DNA from: Amia ocellicauda | Lineage: Eukaryota; Chordata; Actinopteri; Amiiformes; Amiidae | Length of the DNA: 64,000 nt | Direction of reading: 5' to 3' | Assembly (NCBI RefSeq): GCF_036373705.1 | Contig: NC_089855.1 | Location: 31,522,719 to 31,586,718 of the forward strand | Part shown: in pieces, positions 1-12,083 of the stretch | Layout of the letters: each line of letters starts with the position of its first letter | Position numbering within the stretch: position 1 is the stretch's first letter | Program-made: the position numbers and the translations under genes | The notes under the pieces: generated by a model | The model's database searches: none | Told to the model about the DNA's origin: nothing | What the model saw: the letters and a program-made list of their open reading frames with translations, nothing else

Positions 1-1987
1 CACAGTGCGTGAAAGTCTAACACTGACATCAGCGCCCATATCCATAAAACATCTCAGAATTACTCTTATAGGAATCACGTTGAAAGTTAGTTTGGGAGTA
101 AAATGATTCCTCCCTAGTTAGTTGTAAAGTTTTACAAATACATTTATGTGAGAATGTGACGTATTTTCTTCATTTTTAAGAAATGAAAGAAAAAACAGGG
201 ATATCACGCATAGACAAGCAGAAGCAAAAATACTACTATACAATTATGCCTTTTATCATTTTTTTATACTTCTCTAGGACATTCAGATGAGCGCTGCATC
301 AGGTTTAAATCTGGTAATGAAATAAATATGTATAATAATACATGAATATATGATGTTTAGAAAATCACGTTTCAGTAATCAACACGATTATAAATATTTC
401 ACAATTGCTTTCTATTTAAGAGCACTTCTTGGACTATAATGAACCTCTTTTAATGTAGAAAAGAATGTGTCTGTCTCTACCAGAGGAGACATGTGAGGTC
501 AATGGTTAGGGAGGCAGGTCATTCTACTGGGGGGGCTGGGGGGGTTGCAGGGGGCCACCCACAATAATTTTGTCCCAGGTTCTGTCATTTCTGGTGACGG
601 GTCTGACTCTAGCAGGCAGAATTCAAAATATCTACAATATATTAACAATGGCTCCAAAGAAATCCCAAATGAAAAATTGTAATAACAAAATGTCAAGTTA
701 ATGCAACTGATACATACATGTAGATACCAGACCATGAGAAGTTATGCACTTGAAAACATATAACAGAATACATGTACTATTGCATACAGCTTCAATGTAT
801 AAATCTATATATTTTTATATTACAAATCTATAATAACAAAAGCAATAGTAATAGTTGTGGAAAGCAAGACTTTGTGGCTTATTAGACATACCTGTTTTAT
901 GTTAATACGTAATCATAACCATAAACTACTTAAATAGTTCAGGTATATTTATTGAAGTTGTCTCAATGCAAGCTCCTTATTTCAGTTTCCCTCTTAGTGA
1001 TAGTGCTATTCAGAGTGATACCACAGTTCTCAGAAGCTGACCAATTTACAGTCGACTGATTTCAATTCAGTAAGGGATGGCTGATTGCAATATTTAAAGG
1101 TGAGGCGGGGTTTCCTCGACACTTCCCCTGAAAAGTTCTAGTAATTACATCAGGAAAAGCACTCACCATCCAGGAGCCAGAGTCCAGCTCTCGGGTACTG
1201 CTCTGCTGTTTCCTTGTTTCAAATTGGTTTCATTGTTTTTTTGTTTTTTTTAATATTACCAAAAAAAAAAAGTTATTTGATATAGAAATATTGCAACTAA
1301 TGTATAAATATACTTGCCCTCTCTGCATTTCATTTTGTTGGCCTTTTCTGCATTCAATAAATTATTTTATATTTGGTCTTGTTAGTCACCCCAAAGAAGA
1401 CCTATCACATTGTACTGTGGTACACTTGGTGAAAAAAAAACAACAAGGAAACAAAATAGAGGGAAGGTAACTTAAATTACATTTAAATGGTTCTTTAAAA
1501 CTCGAAATGATTGATTAAGAGAAAAGCTTTGGGGGAGTGGAACTTATTGCACTTGTAGTTAATTGATATCATTTCCCTCCTTGCAAGAATGTATACATGT
1601 AATTGCGTTGGAACAGGAGCTTGGGAAATTGTTAACTTTTCACTGAAATCTTCTTTCTAGACAACATTTTTAACAGTTGCTTAAGAGGGCAAATTACTGC
1701 TTATATGAGGTACTTCCCCAAATTATTCAAAACTAAAACAAAGTGAGCATTTAACTGTGTTTGTAAACACACTGGTTTACTAATGGCAGTGGATCTTCTG
1801 GCCATTTTGAAATGTGATTCTGGTTTAGGAAGTTCAAAAATTCCTTCTTATGCAAGAGTGTTTTGTAAACATGCTGCCTGAAGCATTAAAGAAAAAACCC
1901 TAAACATATCTGAAGGAGACATTGGTAGGTAAATGTATAATCATCTAAAAACTTATTTCCAGTTTGGTAAATTCCTGTTTTGTGAAT

Positions 1988-2480
1988 ACACACTGAGTCA
2001 AATATTAGGAACACCTCCTCTTTCCATTAAATACCCTGATGAGGTGAATCCAGGTGATCGCTTATTGATGTAACCTTAAATCCACTTCAGTGTAGATGAA
2101 GGGGAGGAGACAGGTTAAATTCAGAGGGTAAATGGGCAAAATTAAAGATTTAAGTGCTTTTGAATGGGATATGGTAGTTGTTGCCAGGCCCGCCAGTTTG
2201 AGTGTGTCAAGAACTACAATGCTGTTTGCTTTCTTATGCTCTACAATTTCCTGTGTGTATCAAGGATGGTCGAACTCAGTTACCTTGACACGAATGGGGT
2301 ATGGCTGAAGACGACCAAGCAGAGTTCCATATCTTACAGCAAAACACGTGGGCAAATATTGTCATGCATTGACATGACGTTGACTGTACTTCTGAAAAAC
2401 GCAAACCAAGTGTTTGATGATCTTTTGCCACAACCCAGTGAGGGACATTTCTTCTGTAGCATCTGGAATTATTGTGCCTT
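1988..2480 (+). mobile_element. Degraded DNA-transposon-like repeat fragment
   Basis: The segment opens with a phrase ending in TTAGGAACACC and continues with short phrases (AGTGTAGATGAAGGGGAGGA, CCAGGTGAATCC-like) that I recognise from a dispersed repeat abundant in salmonids and other fish. It carries frameshifts relative to any transposase-like reading, and the right terminus was not found. The family assignment is from memory of the motif, so it is tentative. Its 109-codon open frame is not taken as a gene. Confidence 0.45.
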
Positions 2481-5409
2481 TTTTCAGCTTTGAACATGTT
2501 CCTGAACAGCTTCTCCTTTATAAAGGTCAGTTGTAGTATACCAGAGCAAAATCACTGGTAAATGGAAATCATGGTAAAGCTGGGGAGGATTCAAACCATG
2601 GAAAACCACATTGAATAACTGTAAAATAGATCCACCACTTCTATCGGTTCTTAATGGATTTTTAAATTTCTGTTATATTTTCTTCCAATCTTGACTCTGT
2701 ATGTCCTTTCACAACCCAGTCTGCTCCATGTGCTATTCTTCAGCTCTACGTGACTTTTTCATCGCTGTGTTTACAGCTGACACCATCAAACCTTTTTCCT
2801 CTTTCTGAGGAAATTATATGAGCTTTTAAAATCGGGGATCCCAGCATGAATCAGCCAAACTTCAAACCATGTTAAACCACATTTAAACTTCAACTTACCA
2901 TGTCAGTTTTGGTAAGACACCCACACCTTACAACTCTTTCGCTCAATAGATTTATTCAATGATATGCTCTTTCCTGCCACAAATCTTGATTCTTTCTTTC
3001 CTTTCACCACCCCAGTCTGGTCCTTCCATTATGCTTTCATCCTGGCTTTGCTTTCTTTGTCTGTCTGTCTGTCTTGCAGATCCAAACTGCACCATGATGC
3101 ACTCTCAGCTCCTCCCTTTTTTCCACACAACCTACTTTCTTTCACCCAGATGTATTATTTGACCTTGTTAGCATGTCTCCACCTGTTTGTGAAACCATCA
3201 TCTGGTGTTTTGTCACACGTGCCTCATTTAAGCCCAGCTGGAGTTTTGACTTTACTCAGATGTTGTCGGATGCTCCTAACATGGGTGCTGACAGGAAACT
3301 CGTGACAAGAAACTAATTTGCCATCTCTAACATTGGTACTTGCAAAGCTCCCTTTCAGACCTATATCTGTTCACAAAGATAGCGATTTCGTATTTAATGG
3401 TGGAAGAGTTAATCCCTACGTCATAGCCTCAGATTTCACTCAGGGGAGCTGTGCATGATTAGGGCTGCAGTTATTTGCTGTTTTCGAGCTTTACTTTAAT
3501 TATCAATGGAGGAGTGTGGTCATTAACATATGTATCAGACATGAAATAAAACGGTTGTTCTTTCAGGGCATAAACAGGAGTATAAAAACTTTGTAAGAAA
3601 AGAGGGGGTGTGGGGGTCTTAGCACATTTCAGTCAGCCAACATATGCAACATGGATAGAAAGAAAGAGGTGAGGAAGTGGTTGAGAAGAGAGAATGGTTA
3701 CTTACTTCATGTGATTGAAACAGAGGGAAACAGAGGCAGGGACTTTTTCTGTGAATGTGCATTACAGGACGTGATGTAATTGTCCATATTTACACCTGTG
3801 TGTACTGTGTGCAGCCTGCAGACAGAGACAATTTGCATGTTTATAAATTGTAAAGAAATAAGGATATTTATTAGGGTTTTCTGTTTAATAGAAGGTATGG
3901 GGAATAATCACAGGAACTTTAAAACCTCTGCCAGCATAGATGATGGAGATGAGGCTTGAAGTATAAGTCAGTAATGATTGATTATGCCAACCAGTGTGCC
4001 CTGAGTTTTTACAAAGCTGTTTATTTCATCATTGCAATTTTTTTTCACTTTACTAATTTACAATTTAATTTGAAAATGTGTCAAATATTATATCTCCTAC
4101 ATCTCATGTCACACCTGTTCATTATTATAATTTATTTTAATTATGTATTTCTCAGCAGACGCCCTTGTCTAGTGACAATAGAAGTGCTAACAATACATAC
4201 GTATTTGGGAGCATAAGGAGGCACAGTTAAATGAAGTGCATAATAGTTCACTTAATACCTCATGGTTCCACTAGTTGGGTTTGAGCAGGTTGAATGGTGA
4301 ATTTCTGTTCACGTGATGAAATATAAAATTCCTTGTAAAAAACGTGAAACCTCCCATGGCCTATGTGACTTTTCATTGTTGTGTTTACAGGAAATTTTGA
4401 AAGGGCTCTCCCCCCAGGCTCATGACACAGCAGGAACTAGTGTGGTAACTACTTTTTCCTCTTTCTAAGGAAGTCCAATTCAGAGATCTATTACGGGATC
4501 CCACCATGAATCAGCGCATCTTCATCTGACAGATTCTGCAGGGAACGTAATTAATGTAGCCTAGTTCTAGGTATACTATGTCATTTATGTTTAATAAATG
4601 GTGTGCAATTTTCTAAATGTTATTCACTGATGCAAGATGCAGCAATTCCAGTTTATTCCTTTGTTTTCAGCAGGGGCGGACTGAGACCAAAAAACGGCCC
4701 AAACAGAGGAGAGCGGGGGGCAGGGCCGGCCCTGACCAGTTTGGTGCCCTCGTCAATATTTTAGCTGGAGCCCCTTGCATCGCAGCAAGGGATCATTGTG
4801 TTCATACACTCACACAGAAACTGCATAGCTTTTTAGCACAGGTGACATATTATAAATTATAAATACAATATCAATAAGAGTATTGCACGAAAAAAACTAC
4901 ATTACAGAAACCTTAGTGCAATATGCATAACAATATAGCATTGTTCTACAGCCTTGCCTTTCTTGCAGCAAACAAGTGACATAAAACGAATTATAAATAA
5001 GTGGATGGTTCGTGCAGCACACTTGAAAGAAAAAGTGTATTTCTCAAAATTGTGTTAGGTTCTTCCCCAGACACCTGAATAGTCTTTCCAATATTCCCTA
5101 ATGAATTTAAGGTAAAAGTCATTGACATTAACTCTAGCTAGACGCTGCTCCAACGGTAACTGTGCAATTAGATAAACTATTAATTCATCACATCACCTCA
5201 CCTGTGTCCTTATCCCGTTTTTCCTCCTCTTCTATTCTTGTTTTTCTTCCCTGGGCACCAGAGGTCTTTGGTCTTTTGGATAACTGAACTCGCCCCCCCA
5301 CAATCAGGTAAGTCTAACTCTGAGAGCGGGGGGGTGGGCGATTGATTAATTATGAGTTGTATTTAAACACACATTGTACCCCAAGCATAATCTGTAAATG
5401 TTACAATGT

Positions 5410-5410
<1 letters not shown>

Positions 5411-5470
<60 letters not shown>
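5411..5470. repeat. (AG)n microsatellite
   Basis: An uninterrupted AG dinucleotide run of about 60 bases, roughly 430 bases upstream of the gene A start codon. The 76-codon reading frame across it is an artefact of the repeat. Confidence 0.95.
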
Positions 5471-5473
<3 letters not shown>

Positions 5474-5897
5474 CAGATGCATTTGTTTAGGCTATATGCA
5501 ATGTGATGCTCTGGCTGTGTCCCAGACCCAGACCTTTCTCTTTCTTTCCATTCTCGTTTTCTTTGGATCTTTAGCCAGGAGATCAAAAACGGCATACGTT
5601 TGTGTTTGTGTTTGTGTTTATTTTCCTGTGATGTAAATCAGTATTTGCAGTATTAAGCGGTATCTGAGTTTCTTTTTACTGAAAACTTGAGATCATCTTG
5701 AGAATACTGGAATGCTGTGAGGAAATTTTACTTTCGGTATCAGCACTAATGCCTGTAAATGTGACTCACTAATGGGGAAGTACAACCTACTTAAATATAC
5801 TCTTATCTTCCCACAGTGTGCATTGACAGATTTAGCTGGGCAAGGGTAACAAGCAGGCAGGTAGAAAACAGAAAGAAAGCAAAAAGGACCTGCAGCT

Positions 5898-8800
5898 ATG
5901 GATTGTATTATTTTATTTTTCATTGGTATGGTCTGCATACTATCAAAGGGTAAGAATGAAATTATATGTTTTCATTCATACATTCTATTTTTGTAGCTAA
6001 TGTATGTATCTACGAGAATATGTAATTTTGTATTATAAAACATGGGTTTATTTGACATGGGGGGTATTTAACATGGGTTTATTTAAAATGGTGGGTGGGG
6101 GGTGGAAAGTGTTTTCATCTTGCGCTATTTCATATTATAATTTAATAATGATAGTATCAGAACTGTTGTCCACTGGAAATGGGCAATTTGGACTTGGACT
6201 TTGAAGACAACTTGTCAAGGTTCTGACACGGAGGGTTTTTCACTGCTGGATTGTGATGTTCCTTTTGTTTTCTTCGTAGGGTGTTTGTCAGCCAATGTAG
6301 TGGCAACTGGGGACTCTAAAGTGGCTTTAAATGGAACCGCATCTTTCTCCTGCACTCTCCCGGAGGCGGATGGAGTATTACAAGTCACCTGGCAGAAGAT
6401 GTATGCAGACAAGTCCATAGAGAGCGTGGCGACCTACAGTAAACGATTTGGAGCCAAAGTCCTGTCCCCCTATCAAGACAGAATTAATTTCACCAAATCA
6501 GACCTGAACACGTCATCAATAACCATTCAGAATGTCCGATTCGAAGATGCGGCTATCTACATCTGTTCCTTTAATGCCTACCCAGAAGGGTCCACAAGAG
6601 GGCAATTATCTCTTAGCGTGTATGGTAAGTGTTTTGAAAAATAATCATTAGTATCACATTATAATAAAATGCAGAATAAACTTGAACAAGAACTTGTGAT
6701 TCACTTTCTGACAGCATCTTCTGATATATATAGTATAAGTATATTATGAATATTATAGATAATATATATATATATATATATACAGTTCTGTAAAAAAAAA
6801 ATAAGAGACCACTCCAAGTTCAGAAAACAATGTTAAGTGGTCTCTTAATTTTTTCCAGAGGTGTATATATTATACAATGTTTATTAATATATACAGCTCT
6901 GGAAAAAAATAAGAGACCACTTAACATTGATTTCTGAACTTGGAGTGGTCTCTTATTTTTTTACAGAACTGTATATTGCACGATTTCTACACAAATCTTA
7001 TCTCTTAGGCTGTATATATAGCGCACTTTAAGTCTTAGGCACATACTGCTTTTCAGATAAGGCTACTCAGATTTATATATATATAATGCATGATTGAGAA
7101 TCCATGTGACTGAGCATCAACACTCCTGTACTTTTCATGAGACAAACATTACATGAGTAATGTGGTAAAAAAAAGAAAAGAAGTGAAACCGAAAATAGTT
7201 TCACTGTCGGAAATTCCTGTCATCTGACTACTGTGCTGTACAGTTCGGTGTTCATTTCATCTCTCTTGTTCACAGGCATATCTGAAGTGACAGCTGTAAC
7301 GCACCATGTGCCGAGCGTCGGGACTTCTTCGCAAAAGGTTGTTGTCATCTGCGCAGCCACGGGTTTGCCAGCCCCGCAGGTGAAATGGAGCAGCACAGCA
7401 GGCGCAGTGCTTACAGGACAGGAAAGGGTGCAGAGAGTGAACGGGATCTACACTGTGACCAGCAACCTCACCGTGGACACCTCCGAACTGGCAGACAAAT
7501 ATGTGGACTGTGTGGTCAGCAACTCCGACCTGAAAGAGCCCATTTCCCAGCGCGTCAGCCTGGAGCAAATGGCAAGAACAACACCTGAGCGTAAGTGTCT
7601 GCACCTCTGTTCACGCAAATTAAGATGCGTCTTCAGGTTTGATGATGATTTCCAAAATAACATTAGTAGGCCCATATCGTTTACAGCTGTACATCAGTAT
7701 TTCACTAAACTCAGTAATATGTACATAAATTAATACTATATCTAATTAAATAAATGTCCAAATATCATGGCATTATAATATATATTATATATAGGCAATA
7801 TAGTAATCAAAGCTTTATAAGTGTCCTTATTGTTCCCATATTATTTGTATCTGTATTATTATTATTAATATTAAATTGTTTACATTTTAAGTGTTATTAG
7901 GTTATGAATTTAGTTATGAGTTGCTATGTTGTTATGCTCCACATACGTTTCTATGGAAATGTATTCCCTACGGGTATTACCAGGTTGGGATAGCTACCAG
8001 GAAACAATTCTTGATGGGGCTTTTTCATATTCCTTTGAAAGCACCTATCGTGACACCTCTTTTCACCAATTTGGTTGTGTCTTGAGGTTAAATTATAATA
8101 AAAACAAGCTTTGGTGCTTTCCAAGACTTCAGCTTTCATAATTAAAAAGCTTGATTTAATAGGTTGTATTGTATCAAAATAAAAACAAATGTGCAACAAG
8201 GGGAAGTCTTTTGATTCTACAGAGATTCAGAAGTGGAAGTAAAGTGTGTACTCTGGTACTTTCCATTTAAGAAAGATTTGTTTATGATTGGATAGTGGTT
8301 ATCTAAGTATTCACTCAGGTTAAGGGCTTTTCATGAAGTTTTGAACGCAATTCTTTATTTACAGTATAGCACTGGCTTTTACAAGGGGGGGGATTGCAAA
8401 GGAATTTCAGTCATCTTTGTCTGTGAGACTTTCGGACTTACATGTGGTGTTTCTTCTGAACACAAAAATAATCCTTTGTGAGGACAAAGTGGTAGTCAAT
8501 GCATGATTGAGCAACAGCGGTGGAAAATAAAAACCTGGTGGAAAATCACTTCTTTCTTACATCAATGAGAAACTAACATATTTATGATTATTTTACAGCC
8601 ACAGAACCCTCATCGAAGGACTCATCTTTTTCTATCATGGCTGTCTCTATTGGGGTGGTCATACTGGTCACGGTTGCCATCTGTCTTCTGCTTTGGATCA
8701 AAAAGAAACACAGAGGTACGTTATATTTCAGACACTCAGCCATTGCCCTATTATGAGTTTCTGTGGTTTACAGTACTGTATCTGTGTATTTGTGGAGTGG

Positions 8801-9222
8801 AGTCATACACCTATCCTAATATGTAGTATTGCATCAACAGTTGGTTATATAACACCATCACGTGACTTATTTTGCCACTGTTAATAACACAGCTGGTCCA
8901 CCGTTGTAGTCTTTTACAGATGGAAACAATAATTTACTCAATACTATTTCTCTTACCTGCAATATAAAGAGCACCATTCATATACTAAGCCATTTGTATT
9001 CCTATTAGATGTGACACATGAGGCACATTTTCTTTCCTGTATTTGAGACATAGTTCCTAACTCCTAGCACACTTGCTTGACAGTGACAGTGGTAATAAAC
9101 CCCCAAACACCCCCAGTGTGTAATGACTCATATGAATATTTTCTTTACCAGGTGGGATCTGGAAACAAAAGCTCAATCCCGAAGAAGACATGATCATTCA
9201 TGAGAATATCTGTAATGCTTAA
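5898..9222 (+). CDS. cd200: CD200 (OX-2) membrane glycoprotein, gene A
   Basis: The model joins 5898-5949, 6280-6624, 7276-7590, 8599-8715 and 9152-9222: 900 nt, 299 aa, every junction in phase 1 with GT-AG ends. Exon 1 encodes a hydrophobic leader (MDCIILFFIGMVC). Exon 2 is a V-type Ig domain (about residues 18-132) with the B-strand Cys in FSCTL, the strand C motif VTWQK, the CD200-typical TYSKRFGAK and the F-strand YICSF. Exon 3 is a C2-type Ig domain (133-237) with Cys in VICAAT and VDCVVS. Exon 4 holds a membrane segment (about 250-271) followed by KKKH. Exon 5 adds a tail of about 22 residues ending ENICNA. Several N-glycosylation sequons (NGT, NFT, NTS, NLT) are visible. The length and five-exon plan fit vertebrate CD200, an adhesion-type ligand that restrains myeloid cells through CD200R. 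That role is family knowledge. Gene A is the most canonical member of this cluster. Confidence 0.9.
6783..6971. mobile_element. Two 80-bp palindromic miniature elements, head to head
   Basis: Arm 6783-6863 and arm 6894-6971 are near-perfect reverse complements. Each arm is also self-complementary: it begins CAG(T/C)TCTG, runs through A-rich DNA into TAAGAGACCACT, and ends with the inverse. TA dinucleotides flank the unit, as expected for Tc1/mariner-type insertion. It lies in intron 2 of gene A and should form a strong hairpin in RNA. Confidence 0.8.
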
Positions 9223-12083
9223 GATGTCGTTCTTCTTCTTTTTCTCTAAAGATGCATGTACAGAATTAAGAAACAGGACTGGGACGATTGGGGAGAGCTG
9301 CTGTTTTGTTGTGTGCTCACATGAAACAGAAGCACAACATCAAAACAGTATTCTATGATCTGAGTGGATGCCTTTGCTATAAGCGGTCAGAGGCTATTAA
9401 CCATGGGAGAAAAACAACAACATTAAAACAAACTCGCTTTGAGCAAACACTCCAAACATCTTTGCCACTGAACAAACATTGTCTGCGCTCCGGTACAATA
9501 CACTTTGGGACTGGATTCCTCTTGCAGCAAGCTGTGATGTCAAGTACCTTCAGGACACAACTTCTCCAAACAGTTCGGTTGCCGCAGCGCTTTAATGGTT
9601 AAAATTTGTTTTTGTTTGCTTTTTCATGAAGCTACAGATACGTTTCATAATTATGAATGTGTTTTTTAGTTGTTTTTTTCGGTTACAATTTACTTGTTTC
9701 TGACATAAAGAAAAAAAAGTATCCTACAAGCATTTTCTTTTGGGTCATTTCCCCCCCCATTGGAATCAACATATTGTGTTCGTTATCTTCCCATACACAT
9801 GTATGTGGGTTTACATTAAAAAAGTGTCCATAAAGCTGGTTCAGGGGAATATTTGTGTCTTTAAATTCAGAATGTAGCAAAGGATTGGGGTTGGTCTGGG
9901 GCAGTATCATTGTTTAAGCTGTGAATAAGCTAGAGGTCCAAACCAGGATAAATATCTGTAGGGAACATAGCTACATTTGAATGTGTTCTGTCTATATACA
10001 AGTATAGTAGACGGAGATACTGAGCATATATCTAAACTGCACTGTGTTTACATTCTACCTCTTTTTCTATTTGAAGATTGTCTACATCTTGTACTGTTGC
10101 ACTTTTATTTGTATGTGTATTTGAAATATGTAATTAATGTGGGACACAAATGTGCTTGCTGCTTGCAATACGTGAATTCATAACATTATGAGGTATCTTT
10201 TAAACAAGTTGGAATTAGAAGAGCTGGATAAAAAAGAAACTGTAATTACCAATATTCTGTATGTGTGCAATACTCGATATGTGAACAAGTGAATATTAAC
10301 ATGAATATATACAGCTGATATAAAATTATGCATCTGCTTTTTGTAACCCTTGGTTTCGGTATTAAAACAGTTTCTTCTGTGGATTACCCTTGCTTACACT
10401 AACCTTGGCAATATATGCATTTTTCTGTCAATTATTTATAGTAACTCTAGGCTTTTCTCTGACCTGGTATAATGATATACACCTTTATGTATTGCACTAT
10501 ATTGATATGTGTCCCTTATGACTATCAGTCCCAATTTCATATTTGTTGACTATCTTTTCTTCTTTTTATTTTGTTTTTGTAATGTTAACCTGTTCAGAAA
10601 TGTAAACTTTTTCAATTTGCACTGTTTTGTATTAAATAATTTATTTTTATTTTAAATGCACTTTTTCTGTACAATAACTTCAAAAGTATTAAAATATATA
10701 AATACATTAACTGATGGACTTTTTTCCCCCTTAAATGCTTTAATAAATTTATCAAATGCATTTTGTATATAAGTTTATGATTAACCAAGTAAAACATAAC
10801 CCATACAGACACTATATCCATTGTGCACAGTATGTAAAACAGTCACATTATCTCCAAATTCATTTTCACTTTGAAACGGTTCGGTTTGAAATAGCTTTAT
10901 TCTTTATACAATAAATAAATATCAGTTTCTCTTCAGCATAATTTGGAAAAAATCTACACATTCTTAACATATTTTTGATGGGTCAAGGCTTGGGAAACAT
11001 TTTCAGGATGTTAACAAAAACTTTTTTTTCCTGAAAATCTACTGTTCTCTTTTTTCATTTCATTTGAATTTCTATTGTTTCAGCTACAGAACATGATTGC
11101 ATTCTGCCTCAGTGTTAAACAGAACAAATAATGCCTCACAGGTATATGTAGCTTCTGGTAAATATTGAATCTTCCATTTTCTAAATTTATACATTTCATA
11201 ATTGATTTGCTGTTAAGGCTTAAGACAAAGTAGAACTATTATATCCAGGAGGGGATTTATTGGGAAGTTCTACAGGACAGTATATGGAGAACTGGGTCAT
11301 TTAAATACATAGAAATATTACACATGCAGAAGAAGAAGAAAATGCTGTATGTAAATATCATCTGCTTTGAATAAGGACTTCTCTATAACATTTTCATTTC
11401 TCATTCTCATTGCCTTTGTTATTTGTTGATTGTTATGTTACCAGACTATTTTAACATCCATATGTATAGGTAGTTCTTCATCTGTTTCTTGATGAATAAA
11501 TGTTGTTAAAGAAACTTTGAATGCATTATGAATTATTTACAGCTCACAAGAAAGGACACTTTTAATGGGATATAGATATATATGTATGTGTATGTGTACT
11601 GTACAGTATGATTGTGTAAATACAATACTTAGTAACATGATGTTCAGTATACTGACTATTAAGCTGTTAGCAACTAAAGTTTAAGCGCAACATCTGTAAT
11701 AAGTGAATTGTTCACAACTAAGATTTTGTAACTTAAATTTTGTTTTGTTAACATGCATTTTTGCCAAGCTGTTGGATGGTTTTTCATAGATATAAATGTG
11801 CTTGGTTTTTACTTCCTTGCTGAAATGTCAAGCTTCTGCAATCATGAACTTAGCTTGCAGAAATAGATGTATATATTTTATGCTTTCAGTAGTAATATTA
11901 GTCAATGGCCTCCATGTAAAGTCATGTATCAGATTTGAACTTGTGCTTGTGACTAGTAAGGCAATTGAGTAACTCTTTCAAATAAGGAGATGTGATAAAT
12001 ACATGACTATCACAAGATTAATGCATCAATACCTAGTGAATAAATGCAAATGACAGCTGAGTGTGTCAACCAAACAGTACATC
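9223..12083. other. 3' UTR of gene A and intergenic region
   Basis: The 3' untranslated region of gene A begins here. Candidate polyadenylation hexamers (AATAAA) occur near 10740 and 10910, but the cleavage site cannot be decided. The region is AT-rich and shows no coding exon, RNA gene or recognisable transposon. Confidence 0.5.

Larger units (their letters stand above)
1..5897. other. Intergenic region upstream of CD200-like gene A
   Basis: No gene could be supported here. The stretch is AT-rich, and its open frames are short with no family resemblance. It contains a transposon-like fragment near 1988-2480, a guanine-rich tract at 529-554, a possible transposon fragment near 4672-4810 and an AG microsatellite at 5411-5470. 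The last 100 bases before 5898 should hold the 5' leader of gene A, but no clear TATA box was seen. Confidence 0.5.

Noticed and set aside
2964-3305. 113-codon hydrophobic frame
   Set aside because: Pyrimidine-rich composition explains the Leu/Ser/Phe content. No start context, family or conservation signal.
5406-5636. 76-codon frame with an Arg-Glu repeat
   Set aside because: Produced by the AG microsatellite; no coding context.
7257-7675. Overlapping - strand and alternate-frame open reading frames over the C2 exon of gene A
   Set aside because: They are shadows of the + strand exon, with no splice sites or domain of their own. The exon phase and Ig signature favour the + frame.
12063-12083. 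Upstream extension of the gene B leader (MSTKQYI)
   Set aside because: It would need a GTG start. The ATG at 12084 begins a normal signal peptide.
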